NCBI RefSeq assembly: GCF_009649225.1
Contig: NZ_WJPP01000002.1
Span: forward strand, 124,001 to 188,000
DNA length: 64,000 bases
DNA from: Spiribacter salilacus
GTDB lineage: Bacteria > Pseudomonadota > Gammaproteobacteria > Nitrococcales > Nitrococcaceae
Direction: 5' to 3'
Shown here: positions 31,706-40,488 of the stretch, piece by piece
Position numbering within the stretch: position 1 is the stretch's first letter
How the letters are laid out: every line of letters begins with the position of its first letter
Translations under genes and position numbers: made by a program
The notes under the pieces: generated by a model
What the model saw: the letters and a program-made list of their open reading frames with translations, nothing else
Databases searched by the model: none
What the model was told of the DNA's origin: nothing

Positions 31706-32911
31706 TTAAAACTTCTGTTTTGCCAACCAAGGCTGCATGCGGGCAAATGCCTCTTCGATATTCTCCATAGAGTTAGAGAAGCTAATACGAATGGCATTAC
31801 GGCAGGTATCGCCAAAGGCATCACCCGGTATCACACATACCCCCGTTTCCTGCAACATGCGCAGCGCGATATCCGTACCATCCGTATGCGGAGGTAGCGA
31901 CGGGAAGAGATAAAACGCCCCTTGTGGCACATAGCCCGTTAAATGCGGCGTCTCACTTACCAGCTGCACAACCCGATCTCGGCGGCGACGATACTCCGCG
32001 TTCATCTCATCCACACAGGCCATATCGCCCTGCAGGGCCGCCACGCCGGCCCACTGCGCGGGCGTACTGGCTACCGTGGTGGTAAACATGTGATAGCGGC
32101 GTAGCTTTTTAATGGCACCCTGGCTGGAAATGAGCCAACCAATTCGCAGCCCTGCCATGCTGAAGGTTTTGGAGAAGCTGGAAATTGACATCACATGATC
32201 AAGATCAGAGGTGCAGCTAATCACGCTCGGAAACTCCAGCCCCTCTTCTAGCAAAATATGGTCGTAAACCTCATCGGCAAAGACATAAACCCCGCGGTAA
32301 GCCGCCTCTTGAACAATCGCCTCGATGGTCTCTTTTGGATAGACCGCACCGCTTGGGTTACTGGGCGAGTTGAGCACAATGGCAAAAGTCCGCATACCAA
32401 TGGCGTCTATCACCTCTTGCGGGTCAATCTGATGGCCATGCTCTGGGCGGGTGGGAATAATTTTCACCTCACCCCCATTCATCCGAATGAGCGGTGCATA
32501 CAGCAAAAAGGTGGGGTCAGTCACAATAAACTGCCGCCCTGGGGCTGCGGTAGCGGTTAGCGCTAGGTACATCGCTTCGGTAGCGCCAGTGGTAACTAAA
32601 AAGTTATCTTCTGTTAACTCACGGTCATACCGCTTGCTGTAATAGCGGGCAAGCTCTGTTAACAGCTCTGGCAAACCCGCATCCATGGTGTACCCGGTCA
32701 GGCCATCTTGCAGGGCCTGAATATGCGCATCAACGATATGTGGCGGCGTTGGAAAATCCGGCTGACCAATCGAAAGATGGATCACATCCTCAAGATCAGC
32801 AGCGGTATTGATCATTCGCCGAATACCCGGCATTGGAATAGCCTGCAAAGACGGACTGAACAGCGGCGCCTCTGCCTGATCGCCCTGATCCATTTCTACC
32901 GGATTCACCAT
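31706..32911 (-). CDS. Class I/II pyridoxal-phosphate aminotransferase
   Basis: This 401-residue fold type I aminotransferase has S-N-P-S-G (184-188), D213 of A-D-E-V-Y, and the Schiff-base Lys248 in S-S-F-S-K-T-F-S, with R-I-S-F near the end for the substrate carboxylate. It belongs to the aspartate/aromatic-type group; the substrate is not predictable. A strong AGAGGAGAGG precedes ATG 32911. It is convergent with the GNAT-nitrilase gene, 10 bases apart, and divergent from the hydroxyacid dehydrogenase, so the module has at least two promoters. Confidence 0.9.
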   Translation of the reverse strand: MVNPVEMDQGDQAEAPLFSPSLQAIPMPGIRRMINTAADLEDVIHLSIGQPDFPTPPHIVDAHIQALQDGLTGYTMDAGLPELLTELARYYSKRYDRELTEDNFLVTTGATEAMYLALTATAAPGRQFIVTDPTFLLYAPLIRMNGGEVKIIPTRPEHGHQIDPQEVIDAIGMRTFAIVLNSPSNPSGAVYPKETIEAIVQEAAYRGVYVFADEVYDHILLEEGLEFPSVISCTSDLDHVMSISSFSKTFSMAGLRIGWLISSQGAIKKLRRYHMFTTTVASTPAQWAGVAALQGDMACVDEMNAEYRRRRDRVVQLVSETPHLTGYVPQGAFYLFPSLPPHTDGTDIALRMLQETGVCVIPGDAFGDTCRNAIRISFSNSMENIEEAFARMQPWLAKQKF

Positions 32912-33061
32912 GAACGCCTCTCCTCTATGACAAACAGGTTAAATTGATCGATTACAGCGCGAAGCTAGACCGCCGTTGCCACCCGGTCAAGTCTTGTTTT
33001 ATGTAGGGCTGAGCAGTACCGTCTAACTCATTAAGCCACCGGCCAAAGGAAACGCTCTAAA

Positions 33062-34042
33062 ATGCCCACTGCAGATGCAAAAATCGTTGTACTCACGGCG
33101 CCTGGCGAAGGCTTGCCCGAGGGTATGGAAGCCCTAAAAAAAGAGGCTGAGGTACATTTGGCTGAAGATGGCTCAACACTGCGTAACGCCATTCCCGGCG
33201 CTGCTGTGCTGTGCGTTACCGACTTTCGTACCGATGCGCTTAGCGAGGCTTGGGCTGCTGCCGATAACCTGCAATGGATTCATGCCACCAGTGCCGGGGT
33301 GGATGCTCTGCTCATCCCCCCTGTGCGCGAAAGTGACATTCCCGTAACCAATGCTCGCGGGGTTTTTGATCTGTGTATTGCAGAGTATGTTCTGGGTCAG
33401 GTCATTAGTTTTTGTAAGGATTTTGCCGGCAATCTGCGCTTACAACAGGCCCAACAGTGGGTGCATCGCGAAACCGAGCCGGTGGCTGGCCGTACTGTTC
33501 TGGTGGTTGGCGCGGGTTCTATTGGTCGGCAGATTGGCCGCCTTTGCAAAGCCGTTGGCATGGCCGTTGATGGTGTTGGCAGACGCGCGCGTTCGGGTGA
33601 TGACGAATTTGGGGCAATTTACGCCCAAGCAGACCTACTATCGATTTTGCCAGACTACGATTTTGTGGTGATTGCCGCACCATTAACCCCACAAACCGAA
33701 GGCCTCTTTGGTCAGGCGGAATTTAAAGCCATGCACCCGAGTGCGCGACTCATCAACATTGGGCGTGGGCCAATCGTACAAACCACAGCGCTGGTGGCCG
33801 CTTTAGAAAATGGCGAGATTGACGGCGCAGCGCTCGATGTTTTTGAGCAAGAACCACTCCCGGCCGATCATCCACTATGGGGTTTTGAGAATGTTCACAT
33901 CTCCGCGCACATGGCCGGCGATTTTTTTGGCTGGCGTAAGGCACTCTCTGAGCAGTTCATTGAGAACTTTCACCGTTGGCAGGCCGGTGACCCGCTACAG
34001 AATGTGGTAGATAAAGCGCAAGGATTTATTGGGACCAATTAA
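33062..34042 (+). CDS. D-2-hydroxyacid dehydrogenase
   Basis: This 326-residue NAD(P)-dependent dehydrogenase of the D-isomer 2-hydroxyacid family reversibly reduces a 2-keto acid. The Rossmann motif G-A-G-S-I-G is at 150-155; the catalytic Arg (I-N-I-G-R-G-P), Glu (F-E-Q-E-P) and His (S-A-H-M-A-G) are all present. The substrate is unknown; context with aminotransferases suggests a keto acid from amino acid breakdown. AAAGGAAA lies ten bases before ATG 33062. A strong hairpin follows the gene. Confidence 0.9.
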   Translation: MPTADAKIVVLTAPGEGLPEGMEALKKEAEVHLAEDGSTLRNAIPGAAVLCVTDFRTDALSEAWAAADNLQWIHATSAGVDALLIPPVRESDIPVTNARGVFDLCIAEYVLGQVISFCKDFAGNLRLQQAQQWVHRETEPVAGRTVLVVGAGSIGRQIGRLCKAVGMAVDGVGRRARSGDDEFGAIYAQADLLSILPDYDFVVIAAPLTPQTEGLFGQAEFKAMHPSARLINIGRGPIVQTTALVAALENGEIDGAALDVFEQEPLPADHPLWGFENVHISAHMAGDFFGWRKALSEQFIENFHRWQAGDPLQNVVDKAQGFIGTN

Positions 34043-34047
34043 AACGT

Positions 34048-34086
34048 AACAGCGGGTAGATCGCTTAGCGCAACCTACCCGCTGTT
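34048..34086. terminator. Bidirectional hairpin between convergent genes
   Basis: AACAGCGGGTAG and CTACCCGCTGTT form a perfect 12-bp stem with a 15-base loop (34060-34074), between the hydroxyacid dehydrogenase and the class III aminotransferase. On the minus strand it is followed by ACGTTTTAATTGG, a modest U-rich run; on the plus strand by AATGGTTAATTT. It is probably a terminator in the minus direction and possibly in both. Confidence 0.7.
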
Positions 34087-34090
34087 AATG

Positions 34091-34112
34091 GTTAATTTAA
34101 GCTTAAATTAAC
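34091..34112. repeat. Perfect 22-bp palindrome
   Basis: A perfect 22-bp palindrome centred on AAGCTT (inner part AATTTAAGCTTAAATT) immediately follows the hairpin at 34048-34086 and contains the stop codon of the class III aminotransferase. It may assist termination or be a protein-binding site. Confidence 0.75.
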
Positions 34113-35409
34113 CCGTGCTGCGCATTGGCTGAACGCCGCTGCCACCGCCCGTTTCAATAAGCGCCTCTTCAAACCGATCGACGGCCCAATCGATTTGCTC
34201 AGCCGTGACGATCAGCGGCGGGATCCAACGAATCACGTTACCACCCCATGGGCCACAACGAATCATTAGCAACCCACGATGCTCACAGGCTTTAAGCATT
34301 TTGGCACCACGATCACCATCTGGCTTGCCATGCGCATCAACCAAATGCGTACCGATCATCAGGCCCTTGCCGGAAATATTACCAATCTCAGGATGTTGCT
34401 CTTGCAGCACTTTTAAGCGGTTCCAGAGTTGCTCTCCACGAGCCTTTGCGTTTTCGATGAGCTTCTCATCACGCATCACATCCAACGTAGCAAGGCCCGC
34501 AGCACACGCCACGGCGTTACCACCATAGGTGCCACCCTGAGAGCCTGGCAATGCCTTGGCCATTAGTTCGGCAGGCGCTGCCATAAATGAGAGCTGAAAG
34601 CCGCTGGCCACACCCTTAGCAGACACCACCACATCGGGCTCTACACCAAAATGCTCATAGCCCCATTGAAGGCCCGTGCGGCCATTACCACACTGCACCT
34701 CATCGGCAATCAATAAAATACCGTGCTTGTTGCACCGCTCCTGCAGACCCTGCATAAAGCGAGTATTGGCCGGAATGTAGCCGGCTTCACCCTGAATCGG
34801 CTCAATTAACATTGCCGCGGTTTCCATCGGCGTGCTTTGCACTTGCAAAATATAGTCAAGCTCACGAAGGGCAAAATCGGCCGCGTCATCTTCGCTCATG
34901 CCATACCAATAGGTATCCGGAAACGGTGCTGTTACCACGCCACCCATCATGGGTGAGACACCTTGGCGCACTGCGGCGCTTGAGGTAGTGGTTGAGAGCG
35001 AGCCCATCGTCCGCCCGTGAAAGCAACCACGAAAAGCAATGATGTTGGGCTTGCCGGTGGCCTGCCTTGCCAAGCGAATAGAGGCCTCTACCGCCTCGGT
35101 ACCCGCATTGGAAAAGAACACACTATCAATCGCATCCGGCAACATCTCACATAGCCGATCTGATAATTCCATCATCGGCCGATGCTTCATAATTGCGTAC
35201 TGCGCGTGAACCACCTTGTCAATTTGAGCCTTGGCAGCCTCTACCACGCGGGGGTGACAGTGGCCTGTGCTAAGCACGCCAATACCCGAAGAGAAATCCA
35301 TGTACTTCCCGCCACCTTCTGCATAGATGTAAACGCCTTCTGCCCGTTCAACAACAATGTCGCTGGACTGGCGAAGTAGCGGTGAGAGATGGTGGACGTT
35401 GTCAGTCAT
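34108..35409 (-). CDS. Class III aminotransferase (aspartate aminotransferase family)
   Basis: This 433-residue PLP enzyme is of the omega-aminotransferase/4-aminobutyrate aminotransferase group. F-F-S-N-A-G-T-E-A-V-E (98-108), D236 of A-D-E-V-Q-C-G-N-G-R-T-G and Schiff-base Lys265 (S-A-K-G-V-A-S-G) are visible, and Q-G-G-T-Y-G-G-N-A-V follows. The amino donor cannot be determined. The start at ATG 35409 has AGGAGG upstream; an upstream in-frame start is unlikely. The stop lies in a palindrome next to a hairpin. Confidence 0.93.
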   Translation of the reverse strand: MTDNVHHLSPLLRQSSDIVVERAEGVYIYAEGGGKYMDFSSGIGVLSTGHCHPRVVEAAKAQIDKVVHAQYAIMKHRPMMELSDRLCEMLPDAIDSVFFSNAGTEAVEASIRLARQATGKPNIIAFRGCFHGRTMGSLSTTTSSAAVRQGVSPMMGGVVTAPFPDTYWYGMSEDDAADFALRELDYILQVQSTPMETAAMLIEPIQGEAGYIPANTRFMQGLQERCNKHGILLIADEVQCGNGRTGLQWGYEHFGVEPDVVVSAKGVASGFQLSFMAAPAELMAKALPGSQGGTYGGNAVACAAGLATLDVMRDEKLIENAKARGEQLWNRLKVLQEQHPEIGNISGKGLMIGTHLVDAHGKPDGDRGAKMLKACEHRGLLMIRCGPWGGNVIRWIPPLIVTAEQIDWAVDRFEEALIETGGGSGVQPMRSTG

Positions 35410-35507
35410 GCCAAACCTCCTGGCAAAAGAATTCAACTACAAGGATACGGATTCACAATGCCAAATGCTATGCTATCGGGATATCGCAGTTGAGAGAGAT
35501 AAGCATT

Positions 35508-36059
35508 ATGGCCATGCAAAGTAACGAACCGGTTGTTTTTGAACGGGACTGCGAAGCGGCATTAATTCCGGCTGGAGACACGGGCATCATTCCGCAAGGT
35601 GCGGAGGGGATGATCACTCAGGCGCTGGGTGGCAGCTATACCGTTTACATTCAGGGCAACCTATTTCGGATCGATGGCAAAGATGCCGATGCAATCGGCA
35701 AAGAACCTGAGCCAACACCAGTGCTACCCGACAATGCCTCAGATAGCGATGTGGAAAAACTGGTTTGGGATCAGTTAAGACGCTGTTTTGATCCCGAAAT
35801 TCCAATTAACTTAGTCGAGCTTGGCTTAGTCTACCGCTGCGACATCAGCGAAATGGAAGATGGCAATCGCCGCGTAGACATTGATATGACGCTAACCGCT
35901 CCCGGCTGCGGCATGGGCGATATTATTGCCTACGACGTGCGTGAGAAAGTACGCCAAGTACCCACCGTAGAAGAAGTTAATGTTGAGGTGGTTTTTGACC
36001 CGCCATGGAATTTCGAAATGATGTCAGAGGCCGCGCGTTTACAAACTGGAATGATGTAG
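35508..36059 (+). CDS. sufT: SufT-like Fe-S cluster assembly protein (MIP18 domain)
   Basis: SufT proteins contain a MIP18 (DUF59) domain and help mature Fe-S proteins. This 183-residue product has an N-terminal SufT-specific extension (1-70) and the C-terminal domain with D-P-E-I-P-I-N-L-V-E-L-G-L-V-Y and T-A-P-G-C-G-M-G-D. No sufABCDSE genes are nearby, so it is detached from its usual operon. ATG 35508 has GAGAGAGAT upstream; ATG 35514 is an alternative. It overlaps convergent fnr by 21 bases. Confidence 0.85.
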   Translation: MAMQSNEPVVFERDCEAALIPAGDTGIIPQGAEGMITQALGGSYTVYIQGNLFRIDGKDADAIGKEPEPTPVLPDNASDSDVEKLVWDQLRRCFDPEIPINLVELGLVYRCDISEMEDGNRRVDIDMTLTAPGCGMGDIIAYDVREKVRQVPTVEEVNVEVVFDPPWNFEMMSEAARLQTGMM

Positions 36060-36818
36060 CTTCCCCACGGGTGGCTCATCATCGGTGGGCCGCCCGCTTA
36101 GCTCGGTAAGCGCCGCAATATCAAGCAACTGTATCTCACGCCCATCGGCGCTTAACCAGCCATTCTCTGAAAACCGCCGAAACAAACGGCTCATCGTTTC
36201 CGGTGCCAGACCTAAGTAGTTACCCAAATCACTGCGCGCCATTGGCAACCGAAAACGCGTGGCAGATAGCCCCCGGCGGGAGAATCGATCAGAAAAGCTC
36301 AATAACAACATCGCCAAGCGCTCTTCAGCGCTTCTTCTTGCCATGGCAAACAGCATTTCCTGATCAGCGAAAATCTCTTTAGACATCAAGCGCAACAGTT
36401 GGCGCTGCAAACCGGGGATGTGCGCCGCTAATTGTTCAAGCTCCTCAAACGGCAATGCACAAACGCTGGTTGTCTCTAGCGCTGATGCAGAACAAGGATG
36501 AACCCAGCTATTAATGGCATCGAGCCCAATCAGCTCGCCAGGTAGGTGAAAACCCGTGACCTGTTCTTCGCCCGTTTCGGTAACAGAGAAGGTTTTCAAA
36601 GACCCTGAGCGCACGGCATAAATCGCTTTAAAGCCATCCCCCGCGCGGTAAAGATGGCTACCGCGCTTTAGCGGCTTGCGCCGCTCTACAATCGAGTCGA
36701 GCTGCTCCATATCTGCCTCGCTCAGCGCCATCGGCAGACACAGCTGATTAAGACCGCAGTGTGCACAGGCTTGGCGAAGATTAGAGACCCGGAATGCAGA
36801 GGAATCGGCGATAGTCAT
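36039..36818 (-). CDS. fnr: Fnr/Anr-type oxygen-sensing transcription regulator
   Basis: This is a Crp/Fnr-family regulator that binds a 4Fe-4S cluster and activates anaerobic or microaerobic genes. In the 259-residue product the cluster cysteines C18, C21 and C27 (C-A-H-C-G-L-N-Q-L-C) and the fourth, C120 (T-S-V-C-A-L-P), are all present. The recognition helix reads P-E-T-M-S-R with Glu207, Ser210 and Arg211, the residues that read TTGAT half-sites. Start ATG 36818 has AGGAG. A matching box lies at 9765-9778. Confidence 0.95.
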   Translation of the reverse strand: MTIADSSAFRVSNLRQACAHCGLNQLCLPMALSEADMEQLDSIVERRKPLKRGSHLYRAGDGFKAIYAVRSGSLKTFSVTETGEEQVTGFHLPGELIGLDAINSWVHPCSASALETTSVCALPFEELEQLAAHIPGLQRQLLRLMSKEIFADQEMLFAMARRSAEERLAMLLLSFSDRFSRRGLSATRFRLPMARSDLGNYLGLAPETMSRLFRRFSENGWLSADGREIQLLDIAALTELSGRPTDDEPPVGKLHHSSL

Positions 36819-36898
36819 GACACTCCTATTGCTAAAAACCAAAGCGCATGTCTGTATGGTAAGCGACCTCAGAGGGCATCGCCACCCCCGGAAGCTCG

Positions 36899-37828
36899 TT
36901 AAAAGTGCTGATAACCCGCCGTACGTAAATCAACACGCTCATTATCCAGCCACACACCCGCACCAAAATCTGCCTGACCAATGCAGGTTACCAGTGTTTG
37001 GGTAGCTTGCGCGGCCTGCTTAACCGCTTTGTCGGCATCCGGCGGCGCAGCAAAACAAAGCTCATAGTCATCACCACCCCGCAAAACTGCTTCATAGCTC
37101 ACCGCATCGCTAACCTGTGCGAGCAAACGAGTAGAGTCTAGTACCAAAGCAACGTCGCTTTGCCTTGCCAAATGCCCAGCATCAGCAAGCAAGCCATCTG
37201 AAATATCAATAGCAGCCGTTGCCAACCCCTGAAGTGCTAAACCGAGGGCAACTCTTGGCGTGGGATATAAAAACCGCTGTACAACGGGCTCATCAATGGT
37301 GGCACTGCCATCTGCTTGCCATCTTGCCAAGCCGGCCGCCGCCTCACCGAGTTGCCCCGATACCCAAATTCGATCGCCAGGCTGCACGCCCGCGCGCCGC
37401 AGCGGCTGATGAGGCAGCCGGCCTGTTACCTGCACCGTAACGCTCAAAGGCCCGCGAGTGATATCTCCACCAATCAACGCCAATTCATGCTGGCAGGCCA
37501 ATGCGTGTAAACCTGCAGCAAACTGCTCAACCCAGGCTTCATCCATGGCGGGCAATGTGAGGCCCAGCAACCCCCAGCAGGGCTTGGCTGCCATCGCGGC
37601 TAAATCACTTAAATTAACCGCAAGTGCACGCCAACCGACACAGCGGGCTGGTAAATCTGCCGGAAAATGCACATCTTGCACGATCGTATCCAGCGCCATC
37701 GCCAGCGGCTCACCGGTAGTGGCCACAATGGCCGCATCATCGCCCACACCCTGTAAAACATCGTCTCGATGAGTCCCAAGGCGGCTTAAATGCCGAGCAA
37801 TGAGGTCGAATTCAGAGCAACCCTGCAT
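36899..37828 (-). CDS. thiL: Thiamine-monophosphate kinase
   Basis: ThiL phosphorylates thiamine monophosphate to the active diphosphate. The 309-residue product has the Mg/ATP motif G-D-D-A-A-I (about 28-33), T-I-V-Q-D-V-H-F-P, G-G-D-I-T-R-G and D-I-S-D-G-L-L-A-D, all characteristic of the family. ATG 37828 ([10 protein letters not shown]) lies within the end of nusB by 17 bases; the upstream extension has no family similarity. nusB-thiL after ribH is a conserved order. Confidence 0.95.
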   Translation of the reverse strand: MQGCSEFDLIARHLSRLGTHRDDVLQGVGDDAAIVATTGEPLAMALDTIVQDVHFPADLPARCVGWRALAVNLSDLAAMAAKPCWGLLGLTLPAMDEAWVEQFAAGLHALACQHELALIGGDITRGPLSVTVQVTGRLPHQPLRRAGVQPGDRIWVSGQLGEAAAGLARWQADGSATIDEPVVQRFLYPTPRVALGLALQGLATAAIDISDGLLADAGHLARQSDVALVLDSTRLLAQVSDAVSYEAVLRGGDDYELCFAAPPDADKAVKQAAQATQTLVTCIGQADFGAGVWLDNERVDLRTAGYQHF

Positions 37829-38267
37829 GACGTAGCTCAGCTTGGCGTAAGGGAAGTGACTTGCCCACCTTATCGAGTACCCCATTAATAAAGCGATGGC
37901 TCTGCTCTGCACCAAATCCATGGGCAAGCTCAACCGCTTGATCGATTACCACTCGATAAGGCACATCAATGCGCTCCATCAGCTCAAAGGTACCCAGTCT
38001 GAGTAGTGCAAGCTCTACAGGGTCGAGCGTTTTGGCGGGGCGGTCTAAAAACGGATCAAACACCGCATCTAGGGCACTAACGCCGTCAGTAATACCCCGC
38101 AAAAGGGCACTGAAATAGTCTAAATCAATTCGACCCAAGCGATATTCATTCAAAAACTGCTTTTCGATGGCGCGCGGATCACCCTCAGTGAGTTGCCATT
38201 GATACAGGGCCTGAAGAACTCGCCGCCGCGCACGGGCACGACGTTGTTGGCTAGGCGCGCTACTCAC
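37812..38267 (-). CDS. nusB: Transcription antitermination factor NusB
   Basis: NusB binds boxA RNA with S10 to allow antitermination of rRNA transcription. The 151-residue all-helical product has the [11 protein letters not shown] start and [16 protein letters not shown] and [13 protein letters not shown]. It starts with GTG 38267, forming a GTGA overlap with ribH, so the two are translationally coupled. Confidence 0.96.
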   Translation of the reverse strand: MSSAPSQQRRARARRRVLQALYQWQLTEGDPRAIEKQFLNEYRLGRIDLDYFSALLRGITDGVSALDAVFDPFLDRPAKTLDPVELALLRLGTFELMERIDVPYRVVIDQAVELAHGFGAEQSHRFINGVLDKVGKSLPLRQAELRHAGLL

Positions 38268-38725
38268 AAATGACGCAGCAGGCTAATCATCTCAAGCGCA
38301 GAAAGCGCCGCCTCCGCACCTTTGTTGCCTGCCTTCGTGCCGGCTCGCTCAATGGCTTGTTCAATCGTATCGGTTGTTAACACTCCAAAAGCCACGGGCA
38401 CACCGGTTTGCGCTGCCACCTGGCCCAAGCCCTTAGCGCATTCACCCGCCACATATTCAAAATGCGGGGTGCCGCCCCGAATGACGCAGCCTAGCGCCAC
38501 AATAGCATCGTAGTCTTTAGAGGCTGCTAATTGATGGGCCACAACCGGCAGCTCCCATGCGCCCGGCACACGCACCAAGGTGAGCGCTTCTTCTGCCACC
38601 CCATGCCTAACGAGTGCATCGCGCGCTCCACTAACCAGTCGATCTACGATGAAGTCGTTAAATCGCGTTGCTACCAACGCCACCCGCGCATTGGTGGCGG
38701 TAAAGTCACCTTCAAGGATTTTCAT
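38264..38725 (-). CDS. ribH: 6,7-dimethyl-8-ribityllumazine synthase
   Basis: RibH condenses 3,4-dihydroxybutanone phosphate with the ribityl-aminopyrimidine to make lumazine. The 153-residue product has [17 protein letters not shown] (about 50-56), [16 protein letters not shown] and F-G-V-L-T-T-D-T, in the order of the family. It lies downstream of ribBA by 27 bases and overlaps nusB. Confidence 0.97.
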   Translation of the reverse strand: MKILEGDFTATNARVALVATRFNDFIVDRLVSGARDALVRHGVAEEALTLVRVPGAWELPVVAHQLAASKDYDAIVALGCVIRGGTPHFEYVAGECAKGLGQVAAQTGVPVAFGVLTTDTIEQAIERAGTKAGNKGAEAALSALEMISLLRHL

Positions 38726-38752
38726 TGTTCTACCATCTTGTTGATGTTTCTC

Positions 38753-39877
38753 TTAGGCAGACTGTACGTAGTCCACCACTTCCATACCAAATCCAGACAA
38801 TCCGTACATAATGCGCGGATTTGACAGAACACGCATCCGGCGAACGCCTAAATCGGTCAAAATTTGCGCACCCACACCATAGGTCCGCAAAGACTGAACG
38901 TGCTCGCTTACATCTTCAGCCACTTGCCCTGTCTGCGCCAATGTCTGAAATTCTCGCATCCGCATGAGAATTTCGCTGCGATTACTGGCCCGACGCAACA
39001 TCACTAAACACACGGTTTCATCTTGGCTTTCTGAAATTTCGCTTAGCGATTCTCTTAGCGACCAGGTTTGATCTGGCGCCACCGCACCAAATAAGTCGGA
39101 CAATGTATTTTCTACCTGCACCCGCACAAAGGCCGGCTTTTCTGGGTCAGGCTTACCCCGCAGCAGCGCAAAATGCAGCGCGCCATCTACCGTGTCCTGA
39201 TAGGCATACAGATGGAACTGACCAAATTCGGTGGGTAATTCACAGTCTGCAACACGCTCTACAGTGCGCTCATTGCGCACGCGATAGGCAATTAAATCGG
39301 CAACTGTTCCAATTTTAATGTCATGGGCCTTGGCAAAGGCTAATAGGTCATCACGCCGTGCCATGGTGCCATCTTCATTCAAGACCTCAACAATAACTGC
39401 CGCCGGCTCAAACCCCGCCAACCTGGCTAAATCGCAGCCGGCCTCGGTATGCCCTGCTCGCGTTAAAACTCCGCCAGGCTGCGCCATTAAAGGAAAGATA
39501 TGCCCCGGTTGCACAATGTCTTCGGGCACGGCATTGGGTGCCACGGCCGCCTGCACCGTGCGCGCGCGATCTGCGGCCGATATACCGGTAGTCACTCCCC
39601 TGGCCGCTTCGATCGATAGGGTAAAATTGGTGCCATGCTGATCTTCAGCCTGATTAACCATTAACGGCAGGCGTAACTGCGCGCAACGCTCACGCGTTAG
39701 CGTAAGGCAAATCAGCCCGCGCCCGTAGCGGGCCATAAAATTGATATCTTCCGGCCGCACCATCGAGGCGGCCATAATCAGATCGCCCTCGTTCTCGCGA
39801 TCTTCATCATCAAGCATCAACACCATTCGCCCAGCGCTGAAGTCGGCTACGATCTCTTCGATGCTATTAAATGCCAT
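38753..39877 (-). CDS. ribB: 3,4-dihydroxy-2-butanone-4-phosphate synthase with a degenerate RibA domain
   Basis: The N-terminal half (about 1-200) is an intact RibB domain: D-D-E-D-R-E-N-E-G-D (23-32), V-T-T-G-I-S-A-A-D-R, G-H-I-F-P-L and H-T-E-A-G-C-D-L make the riboflavin precursor from ribulose 5-phosphate. The C-terminal half resembles GTP cyclohydrolase II, keeping G-V-G-A-Q-I-L-x-D-L-G-V-R. The zinc-binding cysteine loop is absent: the matching place reads V-E-N-T-L-S-D-L-F-G-A-V-A-P. RibA activity must therefore come from another gene. The 374-residue length and this pattern are known in pseudomonad-like RibB. Confidence 0.93.
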   Translation of the reverse strand: MAFNSIEEIVADFSAGRMVLMLDDEDRENEGDLIMAASMVRPEDINFMARYGRGLICLTLTRERCAQLRLPLMVNQAEDQHGTNFTLSIEAARGVTTGISAADRARTVQAAVAPNAVPEDIVQPGHIFPLMAQPGGVLTRAGHTEAGCDLARLAGFEPAAVIVEVLNEDGTMARRDDLLAFAKAHDIKIGTVADLIAYRVRNERTVERVADCELPTEFGQFHLYAYQDTVDGALHFALLRGKPDPEKPAFVRVQVENTLSDLFGAVAPDQTWSLRESLSEISESQDETVCLVMLRRASNRSEILMRMREFQTLAQTGQVAEDVSEHVQSLRTYGVGAQILTDLGVRRMRVLSNPRIMYGLSGFGMEVVDYVQSA

Positions 39878-39892
39878 AGTGCTGCGGGCCCC

Positions 39893-40486
39893 TTACGCCC
39901 GGTCGAGCAAACGCTCGAGGTATCTTGCAATTAAATCGACTTCTATATTGACGGGCTCACCCACTTGGCGCTGACCTAAATTGGTAACCGCTGCGGTATG
40001 CGGCACGATGTTAACCGCAAACTGCGGCCCATCTACCTCATTAACCGTCAAACTGATGCCATCAACGGCCACAGAACCCTTAACGGCAATGTAATGTGCC
40101 AGTTCTGCAGGCACGGCAAAAACCCATCGCTCTGAGCGCCCCGCAGGCTCTCGGCTAATCACTTGGCCCACACCATCAATATGCCCACTAACCAAATGCC
40201 CGCCAAGCGGCGTTGACAGGGTTAGTGAAGTCTCTAAGTTCACACCCTGCCCCGGCTTTAGCGTACCGAGCGTGGTGCGCTCCAACGATTCGATAGACAC
40301 ATCGGCAGCAAAAGAGTCGTCATCAATATCAATCGCGGTTAAACAACAGCCATTCACAGCAATGCTATCGCCTGCGTTAACCGTACTTAAATTAAGGTCG
40401 GGCGCTTTAAACCGTAGCCGCCGATCACCGCCTACCGCCTGTGTATCAATCAGCGTGCCCATGGTTTGAATGATGCCGGTAAACAT
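39893..40486 (-). CDS. ribE: Riboflavin synthase alpha chain
   Basis: RibE dismutates two lumazine molecules to riboflavin. The 197-residue product shows the internal duplication typical of the family: M-F-T-G-I-I-Q at the start, V-N-G-C-C-L-T (45-51) in the first half and V-D-G-I-S-L-T-V-N in the second, with G-H-L-V-S-G-H-I-D-G between. It sits between ribD and ribBA with gaps of 2 and 15 bases. Confidence 0.97.
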   Translation of the reverse strand: MFTGIIQTMGTLIDTQAVGGDRRLRFKAPDLNLSTVNAGDSIAVNGCCLTAIDIDDDSFAADVSIESLERTTLGTLKPGQGVNLETSLTLSTPLGGHLVSGHIDGVGQVISREPAGRSERWVFAVPAELAHYIAVKGSVAVDGISLTVNEVDGPQFAVNIVPHTAAVTNLGQRQVGEPVNIEVDLIARYLERLLDRA

Positions 40487-40488
40487 GT

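Noticed and set aside
35469-35474. TATGCT as -10 of sufT
   Set aside because: The only -35-like hexamer is 11 bases upstream; spacing does not fit.
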